Shown here: positions 1 to 8,094 of the stretch, piece after piece
Layout: each line of letters begins with the position of its first letter
Position numbering within the stretch: the first letter of the stretch is position 1
Source of the DNA: Pseudomonadota bacterium
GTDB taxonomy: Bacteria; Pseudomonadota; Gammaproteobacteria; Burkholderiales; Burkholderiaceae_C
Assembly (NCBI GenBank): GCA_018240985.1
Contig: JAFEER010000244.1
Coordinates: 1-39,455 of the forward strand
Direction: 5' to 3'
DNA length: 39,455 bases
The notes under the pieces: model-generated
Told to the model about the DNA's origin: nothing
The model's input: the letters and a program-made list of their open reading frames with translations, nothing else
The model's database searches: none
Position numbers and translations under genes: made by a program

Positions 1-174
1 CAGGCGCTGGCCCAGGTGGAGCGCCTGGTGACGCAGCAGGCCTTCACGCTGGCGGCCAACGATGTGAACTGGGCGTCTGCGCTGCTGTTCCTGGCGCTGG
101 TGCCGCTGGTGTGGCTGGCGCACCCCATGCGCGGGTCGGCCGGCGGTGCCGAGGCTGCCGCGGGGGCGCATTAA
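1..174 (+). CDS. DHA2-family MFS drug efflux transporter, C-terminal fragment
   Basis: Only the last 57 residues are inside the window; the gene begins upstream. The frame reads from base 1 to a TAA at 172-174. The segment QQAFTLAANDVNW followed by a hydrophobic helix (ALLFLALVPLVWLA) and a short polar tail matches the end of 14-helix DHA2 / EmrB-QacA permeases, where a motif of this type precedes the last transmembrane segment. Such proteins expel drugs with proton antiport across the inner membrane, often with an EmrA-type partner. Substrate and partner cannot be judged from this fragment. It is convergent with the hydrolase gene that follows. The assignment rests on a short stretch, so family is likely and subfamily tentative. 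Confidence 0.7.
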   Translation, partial: QALAQVERLVTQQAFTLAANDVNWASALLFLALVPLVWLAHPMRGSAGGAEAAAGAH

Positions 175-216
175 AAACGATAGCTGCTTGCGCTTTATCA
201 GCAAGCGCCAAAGACC
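175..216 (+). repeat. Copy of the Comamonadaceae-type interspersed repeat, between convergent genes
   Basis: The core GATAGCTGCTTGCGCTTTAT and the following GCAAGCGCCAAAGACC form an imperfect hairpin (GCTTGC pairs with GCAAGC). Related copies occur at 18754-18812, 19959-20014, 26588-26649 and 38527-38565 of this window. The copy sits in the 44-bp gap between two convergent genes, where it could act as a bidirectional transcription end. Family recognition is from memory of similar sequences in Acidovorax-like genomes. Confidence 0.65.
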
Positions 217-218
217 AA

Positions 219-905
219 TCAGCCCACATGCCGGGCCAGAAAGGCCAGCGTGCGCTCGCGCGCCAGCTTGGCGGCGGCTGCGTCATGGCTGCCGCGCTGG
301 TCGCAGTTGAAACCATGGTCGGCGGCGTAGACCTCGACCTGCACCTCGGGGTGGGCGCGGGCAAAGGCCTGCACGCTCTCTTGTGAAATCCAGTGGTCGC
401 GCGCGCCAAAGTGCGCCAGCACCGGCACGCGCGGCTGGCGTGCCACCTCGGCCTGCGTGGTGATGCCGCCGCCGTAGTAGGGCACGGCGGCCGACAGGCC
501 ATGCGCCAGGCAGGCCGCGCGCCAGGCGAGCAGCCCGCCCCAGCAGTAGCCGACGATGCCCACCTTGCCGTTGTGGCGCGCGGCGTAGTCGATGGCGGCC
601 TGGATGTCGGGCAGCACGCCGGGCGCGGGCAGGGCCTCCACTGCGGCCTTGAGCGACCTGCCGGTTTTCCCGTCCTCCTCGCCGTAGCCCAGATCCACGC
701 CCTGTTGCACGCGCGCAAAGGTGGACGGCGCCACCGCCAGGTAGCCATGCGCGGCATACCAGTCGGCCACGGCGCGGATGTGGCTGTTGACGCCAAAGAT
801 CTCCTGCAGCACCACCACCGCGCCGCGCGGCGCGCCATCGGTGCGCGCCACCCAGGCGGGGAAGGTGAAGCCATCGTCCGCCGTCAAATCTACCCACTGT
901 CCCAT
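219..905 (-). CDS. Dienelactone hydrolase family protein
   Basis: 228-aa alpha/beta hydrolase of the dienelactone hydrolase (carboxymethylenebutenolidase) family, close to the usual ~235 aa. The Cys-His-Asp triad is visible: nucleophile C121 in GYCWGG, D170 in GARDHW and H197 in ADHGFN; E35 in LQEIFGVN is the family Glu that interacts with the resting Cys. These enzymes hydrolyse dienelactone in chlorocatechol breakdown, but many chromosomal homologues act on other esters or lactones. No catechol-pathway genes are nearby, so the substrate is unknown. No signal peptide, hence cytoplasmic. The start is supported by GGGAG eight bases upstream of the ATG. Monocistronic by spacing; convergent with the efflux transporter. 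Confidence 0.9.
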   Translation of the reverse strand: MGQWVDLTADDGFTFPAWVARTDGAPRGAVVVLQEIFGVNSHIRAVADWYAAHGYLAVAPSTFARVQQGVDLGYGEEDGKTGRSLKAAVEALPAPGVLPDIQAAIDYAARHNGKVGIVGYCWGGLLAWRAACLAHGLSAAVPYYGGGITTQAEVARQPRVPVLAHFGARDHWISQESVQAFARAHPEVQVEVYAADHGFNCDQRGSHDAAAAKLARERTLAFLARHVG

Positions 906-1037
906 GCCGCGATCTCCCGAATACGAATGTTGCGCGAAATGCCCTGCAAACCTTTTGCAATGCGCGATTGTTTCAGGAGTCGCGCGCTGATGGCAAAGAT
1001 TGTCCTGGCGGGGCGCTGAGGCAGCGCGCCGCCACGC

Positions 1038-1787
1038 TCACCTGCTGTTGCCGCGCGACCCGGTGTCGCGGTCATTGGGGTAGCGCGAGCGCTGCGGAAA
1101 CCCGAAGTTGAAGAAGATCGGAACGTCACGCGTTGTCGACGACGTAGTGCGGTTGCGGTAATACAGCGTCCATTCGATGGACTGGCGCACGGTTTCTTCG
1201 GAGACCTGGTAGGGTTTGCCGCCGGCCAGTATGGCGCGGCTGTTCACGTCTATGCGCCAGTTCGCAGGGGCCTCGGCGATCGCCGGCTGCAGGGTGCGGG
1301 CCTTGCCCTCCACCACGGTGATTTGCACATAGGGCCCGGCCGGCATGACGGCGTAGACGACCTTGCTGAACTGCTGGCTCTTGGTGCCCAGCGATTCGAT
1401 GCAGGCATCCGACTTGTCCACGAAGATGCGCCCGCTGCGAAACAGGCTCACCACCAGGCAGCCCAAGTCCTGGAACAGGCTGGGGTCGGTGTTCTCGTCC
1501 AGCTCGATGGCGCCGCCGCTGCGGAATTCGATTTTCATGCGCGTGCCCGGGCCGGTATAGAAGCGGTCGCCGGCCAGCAGGGTCTGGCCGTTCTGGGCCG
1601 GCCGCGCCGCGCCGCTGTTGCCCGGGTCGACGAAGGCGTTGCGCCCCTCGATGGACGTAATCCGGCCTATCCACGGCGGCGCGCCCGGGCCGGTTTCGGG
1701 CTGCAAGGGTGCGCAGGATGCGGCGAGCGCAAGCAGCGCTGCCGAGCCGATGCGGCCAGCCAGCCGCCGGATGTTTGACGTGCTCAT
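1038..1787 (-). CDS. FecR-like domain lipoprotein, function unknown
   Basis: 249-aa protein beginning MSTSNIRRLAGRIG with a lipoprotein signal whose lipobox ends AASC (Cys25). The mature part from about residue 40 has a FecR-like beta pattern: a GRITSIEGRNAF strand, a GDRFYTGPGTRMKIEF segment and GGAIELDENTDP. FecR-like domains are found in sigma-regulator proteins and in many envelope proteins, where they probably bind ligands or partners. The start codon overlaps the stop of the upstream membrane-protein gene (ATGA, 1784-1787), so the two are translationally coupled and probably work together. There is no sigma factor or TonB receptor beside it, which argues against iron signalling. The last ~40 residues are rich in Arg and Thr and have no recognised fold. 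Confidence 0.7.
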   Translation of the reverse strand: MSTSNIRRLAGRIGSAALLALAASCAPLQPETGPGAPPWIGRITSIEGRNAFVDPGNSGAARPAQNGQTLLAGDRFYTGPGTRMKIEFRSGGAIELDENTDPSLFQDLGCLVVSLFRSGRIFVDKSDACIESLGTKSQQFSKVVYAVMPAGPYVQITVVEGKARTLQPAIAEAPANWRIDVNSRAILAGGKPYQVSEETVRQSIEWTLYYRNRTTSSTTRDVPIFFNFGFPQRSRYPNDRDTGSRGNSR

Positions 1788-2752
1788 TTCATGCCCCCTT
1801 CCGGGTGGGAAAAAAGATTGTCCTGGCCGATGACCTGGATGGTCGTGATCGAGTCGCTCGGGTACCACATGGCCTTGCGTTCGGCGGGCAGCCACAGCAA
1901 GACGTTCTTGTCGTTGCGCGCCATCAGGTTGCCCCTGGCCACCGCGCCGCCCTTGAATTCGAGGCTGGCCACCGGATACACCGCGGCGCGCACCAGAATG
2001 CCGAAATCGACCGGCAGCAAAAGCGTGTAGACCATGCCGTACACCGCCAGCATCACGCGAAAGGCCCGCGCCAGCACCTGCGGCCTGATGAGAGGCGCCA
2101 GCGAAAACGACAGGCTGATGGCAATCAGCAGCACCAGATAACCGTCGAGCAGACGCCTGAATTCGCCCAGCAGCAGGTTGCTGCAGCGCTCGCCCTGCAT
2201 CAGCAGCGAGGCGGCCACCGCGGGCGTCAGGCCGATGTCGGCCAGCGGGATCAAGGCCCGGCAGTCGGCGACGGGCGGCCCGCTGCGAAACAGCAGGCTG
2301 TCGATGCGCCCCAGCGCCAGCAGCGGGTAAAAAAAGCGCCCGGTGTGCGCGATCAAAAGCAGCACCAGCAGGGCGAGCAGCAGCGTGCTGGTAAGCGTTG
2401 GCCGCGCGGCGCCGAAGGCAATGCGGCGCGCATTGAAGCCGTCGGCAAGGCGGCCCCAGCCCCGGCGCAGCGGCCCGATTTCGCCCAGCAGCGCCCATAG
2501 CACGAGCAGGCTGACCAGACCGGCGCCCAGCGCCAGAATCATTTGCAGCAGGTGGGCGGTGACCACGAAGAAAAAGCGCGCCCCCTCGAGCAGCATTTCC
2601 TCGTGCTTGAAATCAACGACCTGCCCCAGCCCGAGCATCGTCAGGTGGGCGTGAAACGAGTAGTAGCCGGTGGCGTAGCAGATGGCCGTCAAGGCGGCGA
2701 GCGCGCCGCCAAGCCAGGCGATGGCTTCCTTGAGTCGCTGCAACAATTCCAT
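1784..2752 (-). CDS. Multi-pass membrane protein, function unknown
   Basis: 322-aa inner-membrane protein I do not recognise. Hydrophobic segments are visible near residues 12-32, 60-90, 120-140 (LLLALLVLLLIAHTG), 203-225 and 235-260, so about five or six helices. The central loop after the third helix holds two Cys (VADCRALIP and GERCSNLL) that could form a periplasmic disulfide. The C-terminal ~65 residues are soluble and contain KNVLLWLPAERKAMWYPSD, a beta-rich stretch that could meet the FecR-like partner encoded immediately downstream. It is first in a two-gene unit and is divergent from the cytochrome operon across a 464-bp spacer. Function cannot be inferred. Confidence 0.65.
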   Translation of the reverse strand: MELLQRLKEAIAWLGGALAALTAICYATGYYSFHAHLTMLGLGQVVDFKHEEMLLEGARFFFVVTAHLLQMILALGAGLVSLLVLWALLGEIGPLRRGWGRLADGFNARRIAFGAARPTLTSTLLLALLVLLLIAHTGRFFYPLLALGRIDSLLFRSGPPVADCRALIPLADIGLTPAVAASLLMQGERCSNLLLGEFRRLLDGYLVLLIAISLSFSLAPLIRPQVLARAFRVMLAVYGMVYTLLLPVDFGILVRAAVYPVASLEFKGGAVARGNLMARNDKNVLLWLPAERKAMWYPSDSITTIQVIGQDNLFSHPEGGMK

Positions 2753-3216
2753 GCCGCCTCCTCTGTGCCCTGGTGCCCGGAGGTCTGCTGCCGTGATGGA
2801 CTGGTCGGTGCATCGCCGCTGGCGGCCTGCGGAGCAGGTTCTCCACCTGACTCTATACCGGCAAGGGCTGGATGGCTGCTTTTTCAGCGCCGGAAAGTCT
2901 CTGCAAAAGAGTAACTGGTGTTGCGTGGAGAAGGCTTATTTAGCTTTCCGACAAGTATTCCCGGGCATGGCCTCAGCATGGCAATTGCGCTGGCCTGGCC
3001 GGAGTGCGAGCGGTGCGGCCGGCGTGAGCGACCGCAAATGTAAGGGTCTGTGCAAAGCGAGACAACGCTTTTTATGAGCGCTACACTGAATTTCAGAAAG
3101 CCCCGGCGCAGTGGCGCCATGGACGGCACGCGCCGGCGAGCGCCGCAACCGTGCATGCCTCGAAGCAGTTGAGTTTCCTTTCGGTTATCCGCTATCCGTT
3201 CAAAGGGAGAATGGCC
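2753..3216. other. 464-bp divergent intergenic region
   Basis: This spacer separates the membrane-protein gene (- strand) from the cytochrome operon (+ strand). The part near 2890-3110 is richer in AT than its surroundings, as expected for a control region. A sigma70-like promoter facing the cytochrome operon is described separately at 3059-3087. An in-frame ATG at 3151 would lengthen the cytochrome by 22 residues but would bury the signal peptide, so it is rejected. I see no small gene or RNA in it. Confidence 0.5.
3059..3087 (+). promoter_or_regulatory. Candidate sigma70 promoter of the redox operon
   Basis: A -35 GAGACA (four matches to TTGACA) and a -10 TACACT (four matches to TATAAT) are separated by exactly 17 bases. 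They lie about 125 bp upstream of the chosen cytochrome start, within the AT-richer part of the divergent spacer. This is a pattern match only. Confidence 0.35.
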
Positions 3217-5745
3217 ATGATCCGGAATCGCTGGCAGAGGGTGACGTTGGTTCTCCTGTCTCTCGGAAGCTTGATCCTTGCGGGATGCTCCAGGCAGGCA
3301 CAGCCCGGCGCGGTGCTCGATGAGGCGAAGCTGGCCGGCCGAGACGGCGCATCCTTTGCGCACGCGTCGGAGGACTACTTCCACGACATGGATGGCGGCC
3401 TGGCGCTTACGCCGCAGGAAGTCGCCGGGCGCAACATGTGGCTGGTCTGGAGCGGCGGCAACGACCGCATGTGGGACGGCCTGACCAACTACACCTTCGG
3501 CGCCTTCGACCTGCTGAAGATGATCAGCTCCCACCCCAGCCAGGGCTATACGCGCGCCAGCCGCTGGGATTATTTCGGGCTGGTCAACGAGCCCTGCTTC
3601 GAGAGCGCCACTGGGCCCGATAAGAACCACCGCGGCCTGTGGCTGGATCAGCGGGCCAAGGACTGCGCACCCGACCCCTTCGAGGACCAGGCCAAATACC
3701 CGGGCGTGGCGATTGGCGCGCGCGGCAAGCCGCTGGGCGACGGCACGACGCAGCCCGTGGGCTCGTATTACGGCGAGGCCACCGGCATCCTCGGCCTGCG
3801 CCTGTTTCCGAACCCGGCCTTCGACGAAAAGGCGGCCAAGGCGTGGGACGCCGAGAAGTACTACACCGACCCGAAGTACTACAACCGCACGGATCTGGTG
3901 CGGCCCTACCGCGTCGGCATGTCCTGCGGCTTTTGCCACGTCGGCCCAAGCCCGGTGAATCCGCCCGACGATCCGGCGCACCCGAAGTTTGCCAACCTCA
4001 GCTCGTCGGTGGGCGCGCAGTACATGTGGGTGGATCGGCTCTTCATCCACAACGCCAACAAGCCCGAGGGCCAGAAGAACTACATGTTCCAGCTGGCCCA
4101 CACCTACCGGCCCGGCTCCATGGACACCTCGCTGATCTCGACCGACAGCATCAACAACCCGCGCACCATGAACGCGGTGTACGACTTCATGGCGCGCATG
4201 GGCAAGGCCAAGCAGCTGTGGCACGAAAAGCTCGCCGATGGCGAACTGGACAACAAGCAGTTCAACGACTTCGTCACCAGCGGCCCGCTGACCGAGTTTT
4301 ATGACAAGGCCAGCGCCACCGTCAGCACGCCCCATGTGCTGAAGGACGGCGCCGATTCGGTCGGCCTGCTGGGGGCGCTGAATCGCGTCTACATCAACAT
4401 CGGGCTGTTCAGCGAGGAATGGCTGCTGCACTTCAACCCGGTGGTCGGCGGCAAGACCATCACGCCGATCACGATCGCCTCGGCGCAGAAGAATTCCGGC
4501 TACTGGCAGGCCACCGAGGCGGGCACGCCGAACACGGCGCTGTTCTTCCTGAAGGCGGCCCAGCCCGACCGGCTGCAGGATGCGCCCGGCGGCAACAGCT
4601 ACCTGAACGCCGACAACGCCACGCTGGATCGCGGCAAGCAGGTGTTTGCCGACACCTGCGCGCGCTGCCACTCCAGCAAGTCGCCCAGGCCGCCGCCAGA
4701 CCTGAACCTGGAGCCGCAAAACTGCGCCGGTGCCAACTACCTGGGCTGCTTCAAGCGCTACTGGAAATGGACGCAGACCGACGGCTACAAGACGCAGATG
4801 CGCCAGATCGTGCAGGACAGCGACTTCCTGCAAGGCAACTACCTGTCCTCGGACGCGCGCATCCCGGTCACGCTGCTGCGCACCAACGCCTGCAGCCCGC
4901 TGGCCACGAATGCGCTGGGCGGCAACATCTGGGACAACTTCTCCTCGCAGTCGTACAAGCAGCTGCCCTCCGTCGGCACGGTCACGCTCAGCGACCCGTT
5001 CAGCGGCGAGCCCCGGCCCTACGCCATGCCCGCCGGCGGGCGCGGCTATACCCGGGTGCCCTCGCTGATCAGCCTGTGGTCTACCGCGCCCTTCCTGCTG
5101 AACAACAGCGTCGGGCCGTTCGACTCGAATCCGTCGGTGGCCAGCCGCATGAAGGTGTTCGACGCGTCCATAGAGCAGATGCTGTGGCCCGACAGGCGCG
5201 AGCGCGACAGCGTGCTGGGCAACAAGGTTCCGGGCACCATAGACCGCACCACCCAGCGCAGCGAGGTCGTCATCCCCGCCGGCTTCCTGCCCGAGGCCAT
5301 GCAGCCGCTGCAGGGCACGCTGCACCGCTGGCTGCCCTGGCTGGTGGGCGCGGGCGAAGACATCACGCTGGGCCCGATTCCCCAGGGGGTGCCGGTCAAC
5401 CTGATCGCCAACCTCAAGCTGCGCAGCGAAAGCGACGACCTGGGCGACAAGGCCGCGCAAGTGCGCGACGTGGGCGAGCTGCTGCTCAAGCTCAAGCTGA
5501 ACCTGGCCACCGCGCCCAAGGACGCCAGCGACCAGGCGCTGCGCGACCAGTTCGCCAACCTGAAGGAACCCATGCTGCGGCTGAGCAAGTGCCCCGACTT
5601 CGTGGTCAATCGCGGCCATTACTTCGGCACGGCCGAGTTCAACCAGCAAGATACCCTGAGCGCCGACGAGAAGGCCTTTGGCACCGAGCCGGTTCTGAGC
5701 GACGCCGACAAACGGGCGCTGATCGCCTTCCTGAAGACCTTCTGA
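3217..5745 (+). CDS. Lipid-anchored di-heme cytochrome c, first gene of the redox operon
   Basis: 842-aa protein with an N-terminal lipoprotein signal (MIRNRWQRVTLVLLS, lipobox LAGC) and two heme-c attachment motifs, CGFCH at residues 237-241 and CARCH at 481-485. The second lies in an ordinary cytochrome c domain (GKQVFADTCARCH). The stretch GYTRVPSLISLWSTAPFLLN near residue 610 resembles the region of cytochrome c peroxidase-like and RoxA-type di-heme oxygenases where an aromatic-rich loop follows the second heme. The protein is therefore exported and envelope-bound, either passing electrons from the GMC flavoprotein encoded next or oxidising a substrate itself. ATG 3217 is preferred over 3211 because AGGGAGA lies 6-7 bases upstream of it. 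The large size (typical di-heme peroxidases have 320-350 aa) is notable; RoxA-like identity is only a hypothesis. Confidence 0.8.
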   Translation: MIRNRWQRVTLVLLSLGSLILAGCSRQAQPGAVLDEAKLAGRDGASFAHASEDYFHDMDGGLALTPQEVAGRNMWLVWSGGNDRMWDGLTNYTFGAFDLLKMISSHPSQGYTRASRWDYFGLVNEPCFESATGPDKNHRGLWLDQRAKDCAPDPFEDQAKYPGVAIGARGKPLGDGTTQPVGSYYGEATGILGLRLFPNPAFDEKAAKAWDAEKYYTDPKYYNRTDLVRPYRVGMSCGFCHVGPSPVNPPDDPAHPKFANLSSSVGAQYMWVDRLFIHNANKPEGQKNYMFQLAHTYRPGSMDTSLISTDSINNPRTMNAVYDFMARMGKAKQLWHEKLADGELDNKQFNDFVTSGPLTEFYDKASATVSTPHVLKDGADSVGLLGALNRVYINIGLFSEEWLLHFNPVVGGKTITPITIASAQKNSGYWQATEAGTPNTALFFLKAAQPDRLQDAPGGNSYLNADNATLDRGKQVFADTCARCHSSKSPRPPPDLNLEPQNCAGANYLGCFKRYWKWTQTDGYKTQMRQIVQDSDFLQGNYLSSDARIPVTLLRTNACSPLATNALGGNIWDNFSSQSYKQLPSVGTVTLSDPFSGEPRPYAMPAGGRGYTRVPSLISLWSTAPFLLNNSVGPFDSNPSVASRMKVFDASIEQMLWPDRRERDSVLGNKVPGTIDRTTQRSEVVIPAGFLPEAMQPLQGTLHRWLPWLVGAGEDITLGPIPQGVPVNLIANLKLRSESDDLGDKAAQVRDVGELLLKLKLNLATAPKDASDQALRDQFANLKEPMLRLSKCPDFVVNRGHYFGTAEFNQQDTLSADEKAFGTEPVLSDADKRALIAFLKTF

Positions 5746-5753
5746 CCCTCCCC

Positions 5754-7610
5754 ATGAGCGATGCCGAAAGCCATGCCTGGGACTACATCATCGTCGGCGC
5801 CGGCGCGGGGGGCGGCACGCTGGCGGCGCGGCTGGTCGAGTCCGGCATGCGGGTATTTCTGCTGGAGGCCGGCGGCGACCCGCGCAGCGCGGCCAACCCG
5901 CGCCTGCCCGATGATTACGACGTGCCGGGCTTTCACGCCTTTGCCTGCGAGAACGACGCCATGAGCTGGAACTTCCAGGTTCGCCACTATGCCGACGAGG
6001 CCCTCCAGGCGCGCGACCCCAAGTACAGCGCGGCGCGGCGCGGCGTGCTCTATCCGCGCGCGGCCGGCCTGGGGGGCTGCACCGCCCACAATGCCATGAT
6101 CTTCATGCGGCCGCACGACAGCGACTGGAACCACATCGCCGCGCTGACCGGCGATGACTCCTGGGGCGCGCCGCGCATGCAGCGCCATGCCCGGCGGCTG
6201 GAGGCCTGCCACCACCGCCCGCTGTGGCGCGCCCTGAGCCGCTGCGGGCTTGATCCCACCGGCCATGGCTGGGATGGCTGGCTGCACACCGAGCGCCCGC
6301 TGCAGCTGGAGGCGCTGGGCGATGCGCAGATGGTGGAGCTGGTGGCCCGGACGGCGCGCGCCTTCACCGCCAGCCTGCCCCATCCCTGGCTCAGCGCCCT
6401 GCGCTGGCTGCGCGGCAAGGGCGACCCGAACGCCCGGCCCTGGGGCCGCGGCAGCTTCGAGGGCCTGTGCTACACGCCGCTGTCCAGCGCCGATGCGCAG
6501 CGCATGGGCGCGCGCGAGCGCTTGCTGCAGGCCGCGGCAAAACACCCCGGGCGGCTGCACATCGAGCTCCATGCCCTGGCCACGCGCGTGCTGCTGGATG
6601 AACAGGGCGCGGCCCGCGGCGTGGAATATCTCAAGGGCGAACGCCTGTACCGGGCCCATGCCTCGGCCAGCGCGGCGCCGGGAGAGCGCCGCCAGGTGCA
6701 GGCCGGCCGCGAGGTGATCCTGTGCGGCGGCGCCTTCAATACGCCGCAGCTGCTGCTGCTCTCCGGCATCGGCCCGGCCAGCGATCTGCAGGCCCTGGGC
6801 ATTGCGCCGCGCGTCGATCTGCCGGGCGTGGGGCGCAACCTGCAGGATCGCTACGAGGTCGCGGTGACGCACCGCATGCGCCAGCCCTGGCAGATGCTCG
6901 CCGGCGCGCGCTACGCCCAAGGGGATGCCCAGTGGCAGCAGTGGCGCGACCGGCGCACCGGCCTGTACGCCGGCAGCGGCGCGGCCCTTGGGCTCATCCG
7001 CCGCTCGGCGCCCACGCAGCCCGAGCCCGACATCTTCTGCATGGCGCTGCCCGTGCGCTTCGAGGGTTACGCGCCGGGTTTCTCGCAGCTGATCCGCCAG
7101 CACGCCGACCAGCTGACCTGGGCCGTGCTCAAGGCGCACACCGGCAACCGCGCCGGCACGGTCAGGCTGCGATCCAACGACCCGCTGGACATGCCGCTGG
7201 TCAACTTCCACTATTTCGAGGAAGGCGACGACGCGGCGGGCACCGACCTGCAAGCGGTGCTGCAGGCGATACGCTTCGTGCGCCGCCTGACCGCGCCCTT
7301 GCTGGCCAGCGGCCTGATCGCCGAGGAATGCGCGCCCGGGCCTGCCGTGCAGACCGACGCCGAGCTTGCCGACTACGTGCGCGACACCGCCTGGGGCCAC
7401 CACGCCTCCTGCTCCTGCCCCATAGGCAGCGCGGCGCAAGGCGGCGTGCTTGACAGCGGCTTCGCGGTGCACGGCACCCGCCGGCTGCGCGTGGTGGACG
7501 CGTCGGTGTTCCCACGCATCCCCGGTTTTTTCATTGCCGCCGCCGTGTACATGGTGGGCGAGAAGGCGGCCGAGGTGATCCTGAAGGATGCGGCCAACAC
7601 GGGGGCATGA
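5754..7610 (+). CDS. GMC-family FAD oxidoreductase with altered active site
   Basis: 618-aa glucose-methanol-choline oxidoreductase. The N-terminal FAD Rossmann motif is DYIIVGAGAGGGTLAARL (from about residue 10); GLGGCTAHNAMIF is the first GMC signature and GAFNTPQLLLLSGIGP the second. The C-terminus carries WGHHASCSCPIG with the catalytic His at 549 or 550. The usual second catalytic residue (Asn or His after Gly, as in SGNTNAP) is replaced: here the sequence is IPGFFIAAAVYM with Phe592. No signal peptide is visible. The gene starts 8 bp after the cytochrome stop, so the cytochrome may be its electron acceptor, although the two would lie on opposite sides of the membrane unless the flavoprotein is exported by another route. 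The substrate is probably an alcohol or sterol-like molecule; this is inference. Confidence 0.88.
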   Translation: MSDAESHAWDYIIVGAGAGGGTLAARLVESGMRVFLLEAGGDPRSAANPRLPDDYDVPGFHAFACENDAMSWNFQVRHYADEALQARDPKYSAARRGVLYPRAAGLGGCTAHNAMIFMRPHDSDWNHIAALTGDDSWGAPRMQRHARRLEACHHRPLWRALSRCGLDPTGHGWDGWLHTERPLQLEALGDAQMVELVARTARAFTASLPHPWLSALRWLRGKGDPNARPWGRGSFEGLCYTPLSSADAQRMGARERLLQAAAKHPGRLHIELHALATRVLLDEQGAARGVEYLKGERLYRAHASASAAPGERRQVQAGREVILCGGAFNTPQLLLLSGIGPASDLQALGIAPRVDLPGVGRNLQDRYEVAVTHRMRQPWQMLAGARYAQGDAQWQQWRDRRTGLYAGSGAALGLIRRSAPTQPEPDIFCMALPVRFEGYAPGFSQLIRQHADQLTWAVLKAHTGNRAGTVRLRSNDPLDMPLVNFHYFEEGDDAAGTDLQAVLQAIRFVRRLTAPLLASGLIAEECAPGPAVQTDAELADYVRDTAWGHHASCSCPIGSAAQGGVLDSGFAVHGTRRLRVVDASVFPRIPGFFIAAAVYMVGEKAAEVILKDAANTGA

Positions 7611-7658
7611 ACCGGTTTTGGTTTTTTTGACAGCGGGCAACCGCCGAAGGAGCTGATG

Positions 7659-8090
7659 ATGGCTTACGACGTAGCGCAACTGCTGGACATGACGCAGACC
7701 CAGCTCGACGATCTGTTCCGCGCCAGCCCTCCGGGCGACATTCCGGACGGCTCGGCCCAGGGCACGGCCATCATCGCGCCGGGCACCAAATACACCGAGA
7801 ACATCGCCCACATCATCAACATCTTCGGCTGGCAGGGCAAGGTGTTCGATGCGCAGAAGGGCGTGCTCAAGAACAAGGTTTCGCCCCTGGGCATCGAGGC
7901 CATCGTGGCGCGCGTCTACAAGGACAAAAGCTGGCTCGACGGCGCGGAATGCATCGTGCTGGACTACTCCAAAACCTCGCTGCTGGCGCACTACATCCGC
8001 GACGAAATCCGCCTCATCGATCCGGGCTTCTACCTGGGCAAGGTGTACTGGGGCAAGGACAGGCTGATCGACTTCTGCCTACGGTTCTGA
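7659..8090 (+). CDS. Conserved small protein of the redox operon, function unknown
   Basis: 143-aa soluble protein. It has an N-terminal helical stretch (AQLLDMTQTQLDDLFRAS), then mainly strands: IINIFGWQGKVFD, GIEAIVARVYKDKSWLDG, ECIVLDYSKTSLLAHYIRDE and GFYLGKVYWGKDRLIDFCLRF. The pattern of alternating strands ending in an aromatic strand suggests a small beta-barrel or lipocalin-like fold, possibly binding a hydrophobic ligand; this is inference. AAGGAG lies six bases upstream of ATG 7659 and three upstream of ATG 7656, so the second is preferred. It lies 48 bp after the GMC gene and 4 bp before the next gene, so it is co-transcribed. No signal peptide. Confidence 0.72.
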   Translation: MAYDVAQLLDMTQTQLDDLFRASPPGDIPDGSAQGTAIIAPGTKYTENIAHIINIFGWQGKVFDAQKGVLKNKVSPLGIEAIVARVYKDKSWLDGAECIVLDYSKTSLLAHYIRDEIRLIDPGFYLGKVYWGKDRLIDFCLRF

Positions 8091-8094
8091 AGCC

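Noticed and set aside
962-985. GCGCGA...TCGCGC dyad as terminator or operator
   Set aside because: Six-base GC arms with a 12-base loop and no T run are expected by chance in this composition.
2884-5649. A very long antisense open frame (about 920 codons) across the cytochrome gene
   Set aside because: It has no domain I recognise, low-complexity Arg/Gly/Val-rich sequence, and mirrors the high-GC codon pattern of the real gene on the other strand.
4419-5753. N-terminal extension of the GMC oxidoreductase by about 445 codons
   Set aside because: The extension runs out of frame through the cytochrome gene and has no domain; the FAD motif starts a few residues after ATG 5754.
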